DNA from: Novosphingobium sp. 17-62-19
Lineage (GTDB): Bacteria; Pseudomonadota; Alphaproteobacteria; Sphingomonadales; Sphingomonadaceae
Assembly (NCBI RefSeq): GCF_002256775.1
Contig: NZ_NCII01000006.1
Span: forward strand, 1 to 63,762
Direction: 5' to 3'
DNA: 63,762 nucleotides
The notes under the pieces were generated by a model that was not told the origin of the DNA, ran no database searches, and was given only the letters and a program-made list of their open reading frames with translations. The translations under genes were made by a program, and so were the position numbers. Positions 1-11,900 of the stretch are shown one piece after another; within the stretch, counting starts at the first letter, position 1, and every line of letters starts with the position of its first letter.

Positions 1-1
1 C

Positions 2-109
2 GCCATGTTCGAACGGATGAGCGGGGCAAGGCCGTTGGAAGACCCCGAAGCCTGCAAGACGCTTGCCGCCGGAGCGCGTGATCGGCTTGAAAAGGCACTT
101 CGGAAATGA
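2..109 (+). CDS. C-terminal 35 residues of an upstream gene (partial)
   Basis: The frame starting at base 2 is open from the window edge to a TGA at 107-109 and ends in ...ARDRLEKALRK. Its stop overlaps the ATG of prmA (ATGA), the usual sign of translational coupling in this genome. The visible part is charged and probably helical, with no recognisable motif, and the rest of the gene lies outside the window. I do not recognise the family. Confidence 0.5.
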   Translation, partial: AMFERMSGARPLEDPEACKTLAAGARDRLEKALRK

Positions 110-1062
110 GCTGGAAAGTCATTGTTTTTGCCCCCCGCGACGTGGTTCAGGCCGCACTGATCGCGCATGAAGATGCGTGGGACTGGCACCCGGAAATCGT
201 CATCGCCGGAAGCGAGATTGCCGAGGACAAGCCTGAGGACTGGCAACTCGAAGCATGGATGGACCGCAAGCCGACCAAGGCCGACCAGAACGCCATTGCC
301 GACCTGTTCGAAGGCACTCCGCCCAAACTGAATGTTGAGGAACTGCCCGACGAGGACTGGGTGACGCTCAGCCAGCAAGGCGTCGAGCCGATCCGCGAGG
401 GTGTGTTCTATGTCCACACCCCCGAGTATCTGCCGCTGGCACAGCCCGGTGTGCGCGACTTCGTGATACCCGCCAGCCAGGCCTTCGGCACGGGTCAGCA
501 CGCGACGACCGCAGGCTGCCTTGCCATGTTAAGCCACATGAAGCGGCAGGGCGTGACCGTGCGCAATCTGGCCGACATCGGCACGGGCACCGGGCTGCTG
601 GGCTTTGCAAGTCTGCATCTGTGGCCAAGCGCCCGCGCCATCGCCAGCGACATAGACGCGGTTTGCGCACCGGTTGTGGCAGAGAATGCCGCGAACAACG
701 GTATTCAACTGGGGGACGGCTTGGGCCGCATGGCGATGGTTATTGCGCCGGGCATGGACCATGCCTTGCTGCAAGCTGCTGCGCCCTATGATCTCCTGAT
801 TGCAAACATTCTCGCAGGACCACTGGTGGAACTCGCACCCGAATTTGCCCGCGCCGTGGTGCCGGGCGGGTCGGTGCTGCTGGCGGGCTTGCTTGAAACG
901 CAGGAGGCTGCGGTGCGGGCGGCTTACCGTAAGGCAGGGCTGAGACTGGCGGCGCGAATGGTGCGCGGCGACTGGTCTATTCTGTGGCTGCGCCGCCGTG
1001 CGGTTGGCAGCGTTCGGTCGAGTCGCATCAGCACGCTGAACGAGGGACTTAAATGGCATTGA
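106..1062 (+). CDS. prmA: Ribosomal protein L11 methyltransferase PrmA
   Basis: PrmA uses S-adenosylmethionine to methylate ribosomal protein L11 in the cytosol. The 318-residue product has the family hallmarks: an N-terminal L11-recognition part (about 1-110), then QAFGTGQHATT (about 124-134, equivalent to the usual FGTGxHxTT), the SAM-binding glycine motif DIGTGTGLLGF (about 157-167) and LLIANILAGPL (about 229-239). The last 25-30 residues are basic and Ser/Arg-rich and go beyond the usual family end. The ATG overlaps the stop of the upstream gene, so both are probably co-transcribed. Loss of PrmA is usually tolerated in other bacteria. Confidence 0.93.
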   Translation: MSWKVIVFAPRDVVQAALIAHEDAWDWHPEIVIAGSEIAEDKPEDWQLEAWMDRKPTKADQNAIADLFEGTPPKLNVEELPDEDWVTLSQQGVEPIREGVFYVHTPEYLPLAQPGVRDFVIPASQAFGTGQHATTAGCLAMLSHMKRQGVTVRNLADIGTGTGLLGFASLHLWPSARAIASDIDAVCAPVVAENAANNGIQLGDGLGRMAMVIAPGMDHALLQAAAPYDLLIANILAGPLVELAPEFARAVVPGGSVLLAGLLETQEAAVRAAYRKAGLRLAARMVRGDWSILWLRRRAVGSVRSSRISTLNEGLKWH

Positions 1063-1086
1063 ACCGTTCAGGTTTGCGCGCCTGAG

Positions 1087-1222
1087 CCTGAACAGGTTTA
1101 CACAGTTTACACGGCCCATGGAAATTACTTCAGGCCCCGGCGCGGGTCTGAATGGATGTGTAATACGCTGAAGAACGGGTCATTTTCCATCGGCCGATCA
1201 TACCCAAACCGGTCCGTGTAGG
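1087..1222 (-). repeat. Copy A of a dispersed element with an invariant 26-bp core
   Basis: Bases 1087-1112 are identical, as reverse complement, to 48244-48269. On the minus strand the core holds two tandem copies of a 9-mer (CTGTGTAAA-like) followed by CCTGTTCAGG. Upstream of the core on the same strand, scattered similarity continues to 1222, including CCTACAC, ATCGNCCGATG and CGCCGGGG blocks in the same order as copy B. In both copies the element begins just after the stop codon of a gene (here the CinA-like gene, stop at 1237). The function is unknown. It may be a repeat, a conserved 3' RNA or a small ORF. Confidence 0.55.
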
Positions 1223-1236
1223 AAAACGGTACGGCG

Positions 1237-1734
1237 CTAGCATTCCCGCTCCAGCACATCGCGTAACAGAACCAGTGCCGCTTCGGTGAAGGTCTGCATA
1301 TTGGCCAGACGGTTATTGCTTTGGGTGGTGACGAGGGTCGATCCTTCCACGCCATCAGGCCCCACCACACCAATCGCGCTGGTGCCTGCTGCCACGCCGA
1401 GCGGATGCGCGCTGCCGCCAGATGCTCCCGTTTCAGCAATGCCCCAGTCCGCGCCATAACGCTGACGGATCAAGCGGGCCTGTGCCAGCGCATAGTCCGT
1501 AGTGGCTGAGGTAAAGCTGCGCAGCGAGCCGGGTCCGTGGCCGAGAACGATGCGCCTTCCTTTGAGCGTGTAGATCACGCCGCCGCCAAGGTAGAACGCC
1601 GATGCGCCGGGCATGGCAAGCAGGCTTGCCGAAATCAGGCCGCCTGTGGAGCCGTCAACCACAGCAATGGTTTGCTTGCGCGTTTTCAGCAACGTGCCTG
1701 CTTCGGCGGCAAGGGCAGCGAGCACTTCGAGCAT
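1237..1734 (-). CDS. CinA C-terminal-domain family protein (NMN amidohydrolase-like)
   Basis: This 165-residue protein corresponds only to the C-terminal domain of CinA (the PncC type), which in characterised members deamidates nicotinamide mononucleotide for pyridine nucleotide recycling. The conserved ES(C/S)TGG element is present as DGSTGGLISASL (about 27-38), followed by PGASAFYLGGGVIYT, and the later glycine-rich loop is WGIAETGASGG (about 97-107). The Glu and Cys of the family motif are replaced, so activity is uncertain. It lies 3 bases downstream of the ligA stop on the same strand and is probably co-transcribed with it. Confidence 0.8.
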   Translation of the reverse strand: MLEVLAALAAEAGTLLKTRKQTIAVVDGSTGGLISASLLAMPGASAFYLGGGVIYTLKGRRIVLGHGPGSLRSFTSATTDYALAQARLIRQRYGADWGIAETGASGGSAHPLGVAAGTSAIGVVGPDGVEGSTLVTTQSNNRLANMQTFTEAALVLLRDVLEREC

Positions 1735-1737
1735 CGC

Positions 1738-4304
<2,567 letters not shown>

Positions 4305-4319
4305 GGTCTGACGTTGCGA

Positions 4320-4357
4320 AACACCACCCCCAACCCCCTCCTCTAAAGAGGAGGGGG
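4320..4357 (-). repeat. 38-bp hairpin repeat, copy b (inverted)
   Basis: This is a reverse-complement copy of the element at 3919-3958 with one or two differences (TTGGGGGTGG in place of TCGGGGGGTGG). It lies just upstream of the likely DUF559 start at 4304. Confidence 0.9.
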
Positions 4358-4371
4358 CTTTTATGTTCTGC

Positions 4372-4411
4372 TCCCCCTCCTCTTTAGAGGAGGGGGTCGG
4401 GGGGTGGTGTT
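4372..4411 (+). repeat. 40-bp hairpin repeat, copy c
   Basis: This copy is identical to 3919-3958. Copies b and c face each other across 14 bases, and copy c ends just before the stop codon (4420) of the monooxygenase-like gene. Confidence 0.92.
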
Positions 4412-4419
4412 CACTCACC

Positions 4420-4788
4420 TTAAACCCGCTCCACCTCAGCCCTCGCCCCAAAGCCCGCGATGATCGGGCGGGCCTTGCGGATGGCTTCTTGCACTTGCGG
4501 CAAGCCGAGGCTTGCTTTGTGCGAGGCTTCGTCGCGCCAGACTTCGGTGATCCAGATGCTGTTCTCGTCGCCCTTGTCGCGCCAGATCTGGTAGGCGAGG
4601 TTGCCGGGCATGTCCTGTGACCCTTCGCCGAGGTAACCGATCAGTTCCTCGCGCTTGCCGGGGGCAGACATCATCTGGCCGATGATTGCGTACACGTTTT
4701 CGGGCTCGATCTCTTCCATCGCCAGACCTTTCCTTGAAACCAGAAGCGCTGCGGCAGCGCCTGCCAGCACCGTGCGCCGCGCGAACAT
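4420..4788 (-). CDS. Putative secreted antibiotic-biosynthesis monooxygenase (ABM) domain protein
   Basis: The 122-residue product starts MFARRTVLAGAAAALL, a twin-arginine-like export signal. A small ferredoxin-like ABM/YgiN-type domain follows (YAIIGQMMSAPGKREELIGYL ... IWITEVWRDEASHKASLGLP). Members of this family are small cofactor-independent quinol monooxygenases or are of unknown role, and the substrate cannot be read from sequence. The ATG overlaps the original recN stop (TGATG), so the gene is translationally coupled to the 3' end of recN, which is damaged upstream. Confidence 0.75.
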   Translation of the reverse strand: MFARRTVLAGAAAALLVSRKGLAMEEIEPENVYAIIGQMMSAPGKREELIGYLGEGSQDMPGNLAYQIWRDKGDENSIWITEVWRDEASHKASLGLPQVQEAIRKARPIIAGFGARAEVERV

Positions 4789-6343
4789 CACGCCTTTTCC
4801 AGCAGGCGATCGGCCTGTGCGCGGGCCTCTGCGGTGACTTCCGCGCCGGAGAGCATCCGCGCGATTTCCTCCTTGCGTGCCGCTGCATCGAGCCGCCGCT
4901 GGCAAGGCGGGCCAGCCGGTCGCCGATAGCGCTGGCGACGGCACCGCCCACGCCCCGGTCGATTTCGTCGAAGATGATCGTGGCCGCCCCGCCCTCTTCC
5001 GCCAGCGCAACCTTGAGCGCGAGGATGAAACGCGAGAGTTCGCCACCTGAGGCAATCTTGCCCAAGGGCGCAAAATCGGCACCGGGGTTGGTGGAAATCA
5101 GGAATTCGACCGCGTCGATCCCGCCCGCGCCCCAGCGATCTTCGGGCAGGCGCAACACGGCAGTGTGGAACTTGGCGGCGTCAAGCTTGAGCGGCGCAAG
5201 TTCGGCGGCGACGGCCTTGTCGAGCCTGCGCGCAGCTTCGGCGCGCATGACCGAGAGCGTTTCGGCCTTGGCCTGATAATCCAGTGCAGCCTCGCGCGCG
5301 CTGCGTTCAAGGTCTGCGATCTGCGCCTCACCGCCTTCGATGGCATCGAGCGCGGCGCGCATTTCGTGCATTTTGTGCGCAAGCTCATCGACCGTGCAAT
5401 TGTGCTTGCGGGCGGCGGCGCGCAGATCGAACAGGCGCGTTTCGATCCGGTCGAGCATCGCGGGATCGTGCGAAAGCAGTTCGGCGGCGCGGGCGAGTTT
5501 GTCCTCGGCCTCCCCGGCTTCGATCACGGCGCGGTCCAGCGCTTCCAACGCTTCGGCCAGCATCGGGTGTTCAGTGGCGATCCGGTCAAGCCGCCGCGCT
5601 GCGCTGCGCAAGGTGGCGAGCGCGGAGTCCGAGCCTTCCCACAGGCGTTGCAGTTCGACAAGGTCGCCCGAAAGCCGCTCACCCTTCTGCATGTCGGCGC
5701 GCTGGCCTGCGAGGTCTTCTTCCTCGCCCGCCTCTGGGGCCAGCGTGGTGAGTTCGGCGAGGTGGGCGAGCAGCAGGTCTTGTTCTTCGGCAGCCTTGGT
5801 CACACGGGCCTGCGCTGCATGGAGTGCGTCTTCTGCCTTGCGCCACTTGATCCATGCGGCTTCGACCCCCGCCGAATCTGCACCGGCATAGCGATCGAGC
5901 AAAGCGCGATGGCCGCGTGCGTTGACGAGGCCGCGATCATCGTGCTGGCCGTGAAGTTCGACAAGGCTGCGCGCAATTTCGCGCAAGAGGGCCACGCCGA
6001 CGGGCTGATCGTTGATGAAGGCCTTTGATCCGCCATCGGCTTTGAGCCTGCGTTTGACGATCAGCGGTTCGCCCGGTTCCAGGTCCACTTCGGCTTCGCC
6101 CAGAGCGTGGCAGATCGTTTCCGGCAGGCGATTGAACTCGAACGTGGCGGTAACGCTGGCCTGAACTTCACCCCCGCGCACCAGGCCACTGTCTGCGCGG
6201 TCACCCAGCACAAGGCCCAGCGCATCGAGCAAGATCGACTTGCCCGCGCCGGTTTCACCCGTCAGCACGCCGAGGCCGCCGGAGAACGACAGGTCGAGCG
6301 CTTCGATGAGCACGACATTGCGGATCGAAAGGCTGGTCAGCAT
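4788..6343 (-). pseudogene. recN: recN with an internal deletion and frameshift
   Basis: RecN is an SMC-like ATPase for double-strand break repair. The start (MLTSLSIRNVVLIEALDLSF), Walker A (GETGAGKSILLDALG), coiled-coil middle, signature (SGGELSRFILALKVAL) and Walker B (IIFDEIDRGVGGAVASAIGDRLARLA) are intact. Immediately after (near 4891-4901) the frame changes. The family's normal end (RLDAAARKEEIARMLSGAEV...ADRLLEKA) is present in another frame and stops at 4788-4790. The roughly 40 residues between, including the VTHSPQVAA switch histidine motif, are missing. Translation in the original frame continues out of family to 4436. This is either a real inactivating deletion or an assembly error. 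Confidence 0.85.
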
Positions 6344-6398
6344 CGCGCGATTCTCTAGCGCGTCAATGCGCCCGCGTCACGCTCCCATGTCATGTTTC

Positions 6399-6413
6399 GT
6401 TCCCCATGTGTTT
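6399..6413. promoter_or_regulatory. Possible LexA box upstream of recN (7 of 8 match)
   Basis: GTTC-CCCATGT-GTTT matches the alphaproteobacterial SOS operator GTTC-N7-GTTC with one mismatch. It lies 56 bases upstream of the recN ATG and before the divergent phosphoesterase gene. recN is a typical SOS gene, which makes the site plausible, but the match is short. Confidence 0.35.
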
Positions 6414-6488
6414 CATTGACGTGACACAGTGCCACATGCGCGCAATGCGAATCCGCCAAAGCGGGGTGACATCGAAAGAGGTGCGCTC

Positions 6489-7400
6489 ATGGCTACCCGT
6501 GCCAAGCATGACGGCAAGACCCTGCTCAAGACCGCCGCTGAACTCAGCTCCTCCATCCCCGCGTGGCTCGACCTGCCTGAACCGCGCGGCTTCCGGCCCA
6601 AGCGGAAGTACCGCACGGTGTGGATTTCGGACGTCCATCTGGGCACGCGGGGCTGCAACGCGCCGATGCTGCTGGATTTCCTTGCGGCAATCGAGTGCGA
6701 GACGCTCTATCTGGTCGGCGACATCGTCGATGGCTGGCGGCTGAGCAAGGGCTGGTACTGGCCCGATGCGCACAACGAAGTCATCCGCCGCATCCTCAAG
6801 ATGGCGCATCGCGGAACGCGGGTCATCCTGATTGCGGGCAACCATGACGAGATGCTGCGCCCTTATGCGGGAATGAGCTTTGGCGGCGTGGAACTGGCGC
6901 TCGACATGATCCACGAGACTGCCGATGGCCGTCGCCTGCTGGTGACGCATGGCGACGGGTTCGATGGCGTGGTGCTCTATGCCCGCTGGCTCGCGTTTCT
7001 GGGGGACAAGGCCTATTCGGTGCTTCTGCGGGCGAATGTGTGGGTCAACATGATCCGACGCCAGTTCAAGATGCCGTACTGGTCGCTCTCTTCGTATTTG
7101 AAAAAGCGCGTTAAGAACGCGGTTCAGTTCGTCTGCGATTTCGAAGAAGCGGTGGCGCACGCGGCGCGCGATATGGGCGTGGATGGCGTGGTCTGCGGCC
7201 ATATCCACTGCGCCGAAATCCGCCAGATCGGCGACATTACCTATTACAACGACGGTGATTGGGTCGAAAGCTGCACCGCGCTGGCCGAAGACCAGTTCGG
7301 CGAGATTTCGATCATCGACTGGGCCGAGGAATCCCGCCGCGCCGCGGCAGTGAAAGCCGCGCTCAAGCCCATCCCCGCGCTGGAGGAGGAACCGGCATGA
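6489..7400 (+). CDS. Calcineurin-like metallophosphoesterase (UDP-2,3-diacylglucosamine diphosphatase family)
   Basis: The 303 residues carry all metal-binding motifs of the family: SDVHLGT (Asp48, His50), VGDIVDGW, AGNHDEM, THGDGFD and CGHIHCA. Proteins of this shape are annotated as UDP-2,3-diacylglucosamine pyrophosphatase-like and act on lipid or nucleotide-sugar phosphates, but the true substrate is uncertain. I chose the ATG at 6489, which follows GAAAGAGG, over the in-frame ATG 20 codons upstream. The stop overlaps the start of the glycosyltransferase gene, implying a shared transcript and perhaps a shared envelope-lipid pathway. Confidence 0.85.
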   Translation: MATRAKHDGKTLLKTAAELSSSIPAWLDLPEPRGFRPKRKYRTVWISDVHLGTRGCNAPMLLDFLAAIECETLYLVGDIVDGWRLSKGWYWPDAHNEVIRRILKMAHRGTRVILIAGNHDEMLRPYAGMSFGGVELALDMIHETADGRRLLVTHGDGFDGVVLYARWLAFLGDKAYSVLLRANVWVNMIRRQFKMPYWSLSSYLKKRVKNAVQFVCDFEEAVAHAARDMGVDGVVCGHIHCAEIRQIGDITYYNDGDWVESCTALAEDQFGEISIIDWAEESRRAAAVKAALKPIPALEEEPA

Positions 7401-8461
7401 GAATCGCCATCTGCACCGATGCCTGGCACCCGCAAGTCAATGGCGTGGTCCGCACGCTTTCCGCCACGGTCGACCGGCTCGCCGCGCGCGGGCACGAGAT
7501 CGAGTTGATCACGCCCGGCCAGTTCCTCACCATACCGCTGCCCGGTTACAGCGAAATCCGCCTCGCGATGGCCCCGCGCTTTGGCACGCGCCGCACCTTG
7601 GCCGATTTCGCGCCCGATGTGGTGCATATTGCTACCGAAGGACCGATCGGCTGGAGCGCGCGGAGTTGGTGCAAGGCCAACCGGGTACCGTTCACCAGCG
7701 CGTTTCACACGCGCTTTCCCGAATATGCAGCAGTACGCACGGGGCTTTCCGCAGATCACTTCTGGCCGCTGATGCGCCGGTTTCATGGATCGAGCCGGGC
7801 TGTGCTTGTTTCCACGCCAACGCTGGCGGATGAACTTGCGAGGCAGGGCATTCACCACACGCGTCTCTGGACGCGGGGGATCGACCGGCAGTTGTTTCGG
7901 CCAGGACATGAGCCGCTGGCACAACTGGCTGATCTGCCACGCCCGATCATGCTGAACGTCGGTCGCGTGGCCATCGAGAAGAACCTGACGGCGTTCCTTG
8001 ACGCCGATGTCGCCGGAACCAAGGTCGTCGTGGGCAACGGCCCGGATCTGGCTCGCCTTAAGGCAGCCTATCCAGATGTTCAGTTTCTCGGCGCCTTGCA
8101 TGGCGAAGACCTTGCCAGCGCTTATGCGTCGGCTGATGTCTTCGTTTTCCCCAGCAAGACCGACACCTTCGGGCTGGTGATGATCGAAGCGCTGGCCTGC
8201 GGCTTGCCAGTGGCAGGATTCGCCGTGCCGGGGCCACTCGATGTGATCGGTAAGCGCGGCTATGGCCCGCGTGACGACCTGCCGATGCAGATCGGTGCGC
8301 TTGAGGATGATCTGGCGCTGGCGATCCAAAAGGCCCTGCGATGTGATCGAGTTGGCGCGGCCGTACAGGGTGCGCGTTACAACTGGGACCGCGCGACGGA
8401 TGAGTTTCTGGCGGCTGTCAGCGAAGCGCTGGAGCCGGTGCGGGAGCGTGAGGTTGCCTGA
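7397..8461 (+). CDS. GT4 family glycosyltransferase
   Basis: The 354-residue protein has the two Rossmann-type halves of a retaining GT4 enzyme: an N-terminal CTDAWHPQVNGVVRTL motif, TEGPIGWSARSW, and the C-terminal donor-binding segment FPSKTDTFGLVMIEALACG with VPGPLDVI. The closest known type transfers mannose or glucose from a nucleotide sugar to a lipid acceptor, and the neighbouring phosphoesterase fits envelope lipid metabolism. The start ATG overlaps the upstream stop (ATGA) and follows GGAGGAGG. The specific sugar and acceptor are not evident. Confidence 0.88.
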   Translation: MRIAICTDAWHPQVNGVVRTLSATVDRLAARGHEIELITPGQFLTIPLPGYSEIRLAMAPRFGTRRTLADFAPDVVHIATEGPIGWSARSWCKANRVPFTSAFHTRFPEYAAVRTGLSADHFWPLMRRFHGSSRAVLVSTPTLADELARQGIHHTRLWTRGIDRQLFRPGHEPLAQLADLPRPIMLNVGRVAIEKNLTAFLDADVAGTKVVVGNGPDLARLKAAYPDVQFLGALHGEDLASAYASADVFVFPSKTDTFGLVMIEALACGLPVAGFAVPGPLDVIGKRGYGPRDDLPMQIGALEDDLALAIQKALRCDRVGAAVQGARYNWDRATDEFLAAVSEALEPVREREVA

Positions 8462-8470
8462 CGCAAAATA

Positions 8471-8500
8471 CCCCGCTCTTGCCGCAGGGCGAGAGCGGGG
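8471..8500 (+). terminator. Terminator-like hairpin after the glycosyltransferase
   Basis: A 9-bp stem, CCCCGCTCT/AGAGCGGGG, with a 12-base loop starts 10 bases after the stop. The following tract is only weakly T-rich. Confidence 0.55.
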
Positions 8501-8536
8501 TTGCGGTTCGTTACAAGCCAGCGCTTCTTAACACGC

Positions 8537-8561
8537 CTGAGGCCCCCGCCTTCGCGGGGGC
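8537..8561 (-). repeat. 25-bp GC hairpin repeat (copy 1)
   Basis: CTGAGGCCCCCGCCTTCGCG followed by GGGGC is identical, as reverse complement, to 20005-20029. It forms an 8-bp stem with a CTTC/GAAG loop and lies 27 bases past the trxA stop, so it may also help end trxA transcription. Confidence 0.75.
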
Positions 8562-8587
8562 GCACGGATTGTGTTCGGGCGTCTCGC

Positions 8588-8908
8588 TTAGAGGACGCTT
8601 TCCAACCAACCCTTGAGCTGGCTCTTCGGTGCAGCGCCAAGCTTCTGAGCAACCGGCTTGCCATCCTTGAACAGGATCATCAGTGGGATCGACTGCACGC
8701 CGAACTGGCTGGCAGTGTCGGTGTTTTCCATGATGTCGACCTTGACGATCTCGACCTGTTCGGAAAGCTCATCCGAGATTTCTTCGAGCGCCGGTGCGAT
8801 CATCTTGCACGGGCCGCACCAGTCTGCCCAGAAATCGACAAGCACGGGCTTGCTGCTGCCCAGCACTTCGGTGGCAAAAGTGGCGTCGGTTACGGCCTTG
8901 GTCGACAT
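8588..8908 (-). CDS. trxA: Thioredoxin
   Basis: This small cytosolic disulfide reductase of 106 residues has the classical active site WADWCGPCKM (Cys31, Cys34) and the cis-proline loop IPLMILFKDG. It lies downstream of addA on the same strand, at the end of the divL-to-trxA series, an order common in alphaproteobacteria. Length and motifs are typical. Confidence 0.96.
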   Translation of the reverse strand: MSTKAVTDATFATEVLGSSKPVLVDFWADWCGPCKMIAPALEEISDELSEQVEIVKVDIMENTDTASQFGVQSIPLMILFKDGKPVAQKLGAAPKSQLKGWLESVL

Positions 8909-8967
8909 GTGATGAACTCCTGAATGGTTGAGAGCAATCTAGGCACTGCGGGGCGCGGTGCAAGCGA

Positions 8968-11900
8968 TCAGCCCGCAAAGGATTCCTGAACCCCTGCAAT
9001 GCGCAGCTTTTGCGCCGCGATCAGATCATCGGGCAATACGAACAGTTCGGGCGTGTGGGTGTAGAGCAGCCCCGCCTCCACCGGAAGGCCGGGATGGATC
9101 GCTTCCAGCGCTGCGACGTAGGCTGCCATCTGCCTGATGTAAGCCATCGGAACCGCTGCGATTGACGCCGGAGGTCGCCTTGCGGTCTTGAAATCGACGA
9201 TGCGGATGCGGTCCTTGCCGATCACCAGCCGGTCCACCGTGCCGCTGACCACGCGCCCGCCAACCACAGCGGCAAGTGGCACTTCAGCCAGCGAATCCGG
9301 GCCAAAGACATCCGCCCAATCGGGGTGAGACAGCACGGCAAGCGCGGAATCGACCATCGCGACCTGATCGGACGCATCAAACTCATCATCGGTCTGGGCC
9401 AGCCATGCCAGACCAGCAGCGCGGCGGTCTTCCGCTGCAAGCTCTGGAAGCCGCTCGATCAGCCTGTGCAACAACGTGCCGCGCCGCGCCGCCAGCATCG
9501 CGTGTGGTCCCGGCGATGCTGGAGGATCGGACGCATCATCCTCACCAAGTGACGATGGCGCAAGCGGACGCGGCGGGCGCGGTTCAGGGCCGATAGGGTT
9601 GAGCAGAACATCCGGCAGCATTGGGAAGGAGGCCGCTGCATTTTCAGCTTTGGGCGCGGCGAAGGGCGGCGGGCCGCCGATCTGGCGGATGCCACCCCAC
9701 AGCGCGTCTTCACGCCAATCTTCTGCGAAGAGCTGTTCGAGCTGCGCGTACCAGCTGTCTTCAGGCAGCTCGCCGCCATTTTTCTTGCGCTTCTTACCCT
9801 TTGCCCCGGCGATGAACAGCGCTTCTTCGGCACGGGTCATCGCCACATAAAGCAGGCGCCAATGCTCCTCACGCTCGGCCTGCGCGGCTTCAGCCTCGGC
9901 TTCAAGCACGGCGGGCGCTTTCTCTTCCTTGCGCAGCGAAGGCAGCGGTACCTTACGCAGCGTGCCGAGAATGTCCTCGACAAGTTCCAGCCCACGCGGA
10001 GGCGAAGCATCGGGATCGTCCGCCGCATCGGCAAGGATCACGATGGGGGCTTGCAGGCCCTTCGACCCGTGGACGGTCATCACGCGGACCAGCCCTTCGG
10101 CCTTACCCGCCTCGCGCTTCAATTCCCCCTCGCCTGCGTCAAACCATTGCAGGAAACCGACAAGGCTGGGCACGTTGGCGCTGGCATAAGCCATTGCGGC
10201 GTTTAGCAATTCGTCGATGGGATCGTTGGCTTCACGCCCCAACCGCGCCACCAGCTTTGACCGGCCATCCCACGGGCCAACCAGCAGCCAGTGCAGCAGC
10301 ACTTGCGGTGGATCGTAATCGGCACGGTTCAGCAGGCTGCCCAGCTTTTGGGCGGTTTGCGCGGCAAAGGGATGGCGATCCTGCCGCAGCTTGTCCCACA
10401 GGCGCACCCCGCCCTTGCGATAGCCGTGTTCGAGCAGGTCTTCCTGCGACCAGCCGATCAGCGGCGATACCAGCAGTGACCCAAGGTTCAGGTCATCGAG
10501 CGGCTGCGCAGCAAAGCGCAGCGCGGCGACCAGATCCTTGACGGCCAGAGGCGCACCTAGACGCAACCTGTCGACACCTGCGACGGGCACCCCGCGCGCA
10601 TGGAGCCGCGCAACGATCAATCCGGCCAGTTCCTTGCGCTTGCGCACAAGGATCATGACATCGCCGGGGCCAGCCGTCTTAGGGCCGCCCTTGCTGAGCG
10701 GGAAGCCGCTGGCGATCCAGCCTTTGACTTGCAGCGCGATCTGGTCTGCCAGCTTGCGATCGGGCCGCGAGAGCCAGCTTTCCGCGCCTTCATCGCCCGC
10801 GCCTTCGCCCGCCTCATCCTCATCGGGCGCATCGTCCCCCACCACGCGCCACATGCCGACTGTGCCGGGGATGTCGAGGCCGACGTGGCGTTCGGGCTTG
10901 TTTTCCAGACCGAGCCGGTCCCAGCCGATATGATCGATGGCGGCATCGACAAAATCGAGAATCGGGCGCGCGGTGCGGAACGACTGGCCGAGGCCGAGTT
11001 CAAGCAGCTTGCGGTCAGGATCGCGCAGGATTTCGGCGACGTCGGCAAGCTGCGCGCGGACCTTGTGGCTGGCGCGGGCGAAGTTTTCGGGGCTGGTCCC
11101 CTGAAAGCCGAAGATCGCCTGCTTGTAATCGCCCACCACGAACAGCGTGCGCACGGCGGGGCCGCGCTGGCCTTCACCGGTGAAAAAGTCTGACACCAAT
11201 CCTTCGAGCACGATGTCCCACTGTGAGGCGTTGGTGTCCTGCGCCTCGTCGACAAGGATGTGGTCGAAGCGTCGGTCCAGTTTGAAGCGAATCCAGTCGG
11301 CGCTGGTACGCTTGGTCAGCAGTTCGGCGGCGGTGCGGATCTGATCGTCGAAATCGATGAAGCCTTCGCGCGCCTTGGCGGTATCCCATGCGAGGGCAAA
11401 GCGGCGGCCAACGGTGAGTGCGGTGTCAAGCAAGTCGGCCAGATCGATCTGCGCCTTGCGCGCGCGGACCGCCTCGATGCAGGTTTTGACGCGCGTGGCG
11501 GCTTCTTCGTACGAGCCATCGATCTTTAGCAGGTTCTTGAGCCACTTGGGCTCACCTTCGGCATTGAGCAGGGCCTTGGCCAGAACTTCGATGTCGAGCG
11601 AGCGTTGCTCGGGCAAGGCAGACAGCCATTCGGAGATCGGCTCGGCCATCTTCTTTCCGTTGGCCGTGTTCCAATCGAGTTGGACTTCCAAGCATGACCG
11701 CAGTGCGCGATGATCGAAAACGTCGTCAGCACACATCGTGGCGAGGCTTTCGGGGCCGTCATCCTCGCCCAGCCCTATCACACGGTTGATGCGGGGGCGC
11801 AGTGGGGGCTGCCATGCGCCGGTGCCTTGCCACAGATCCAGTGCACCAGCGCACCGGAGCAGGAAGGATTCGACCTGATCCTCGCTCATCCGCCGTGAGA

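Noticed and set aside
1125-1457. 110-codon minus-strand frame overlapping the CinA-like gene
   Set aside because: Most of it is an alternative frame of the CinA-like gene. Only its last part coincides with the dispersed element, which is reported separately.
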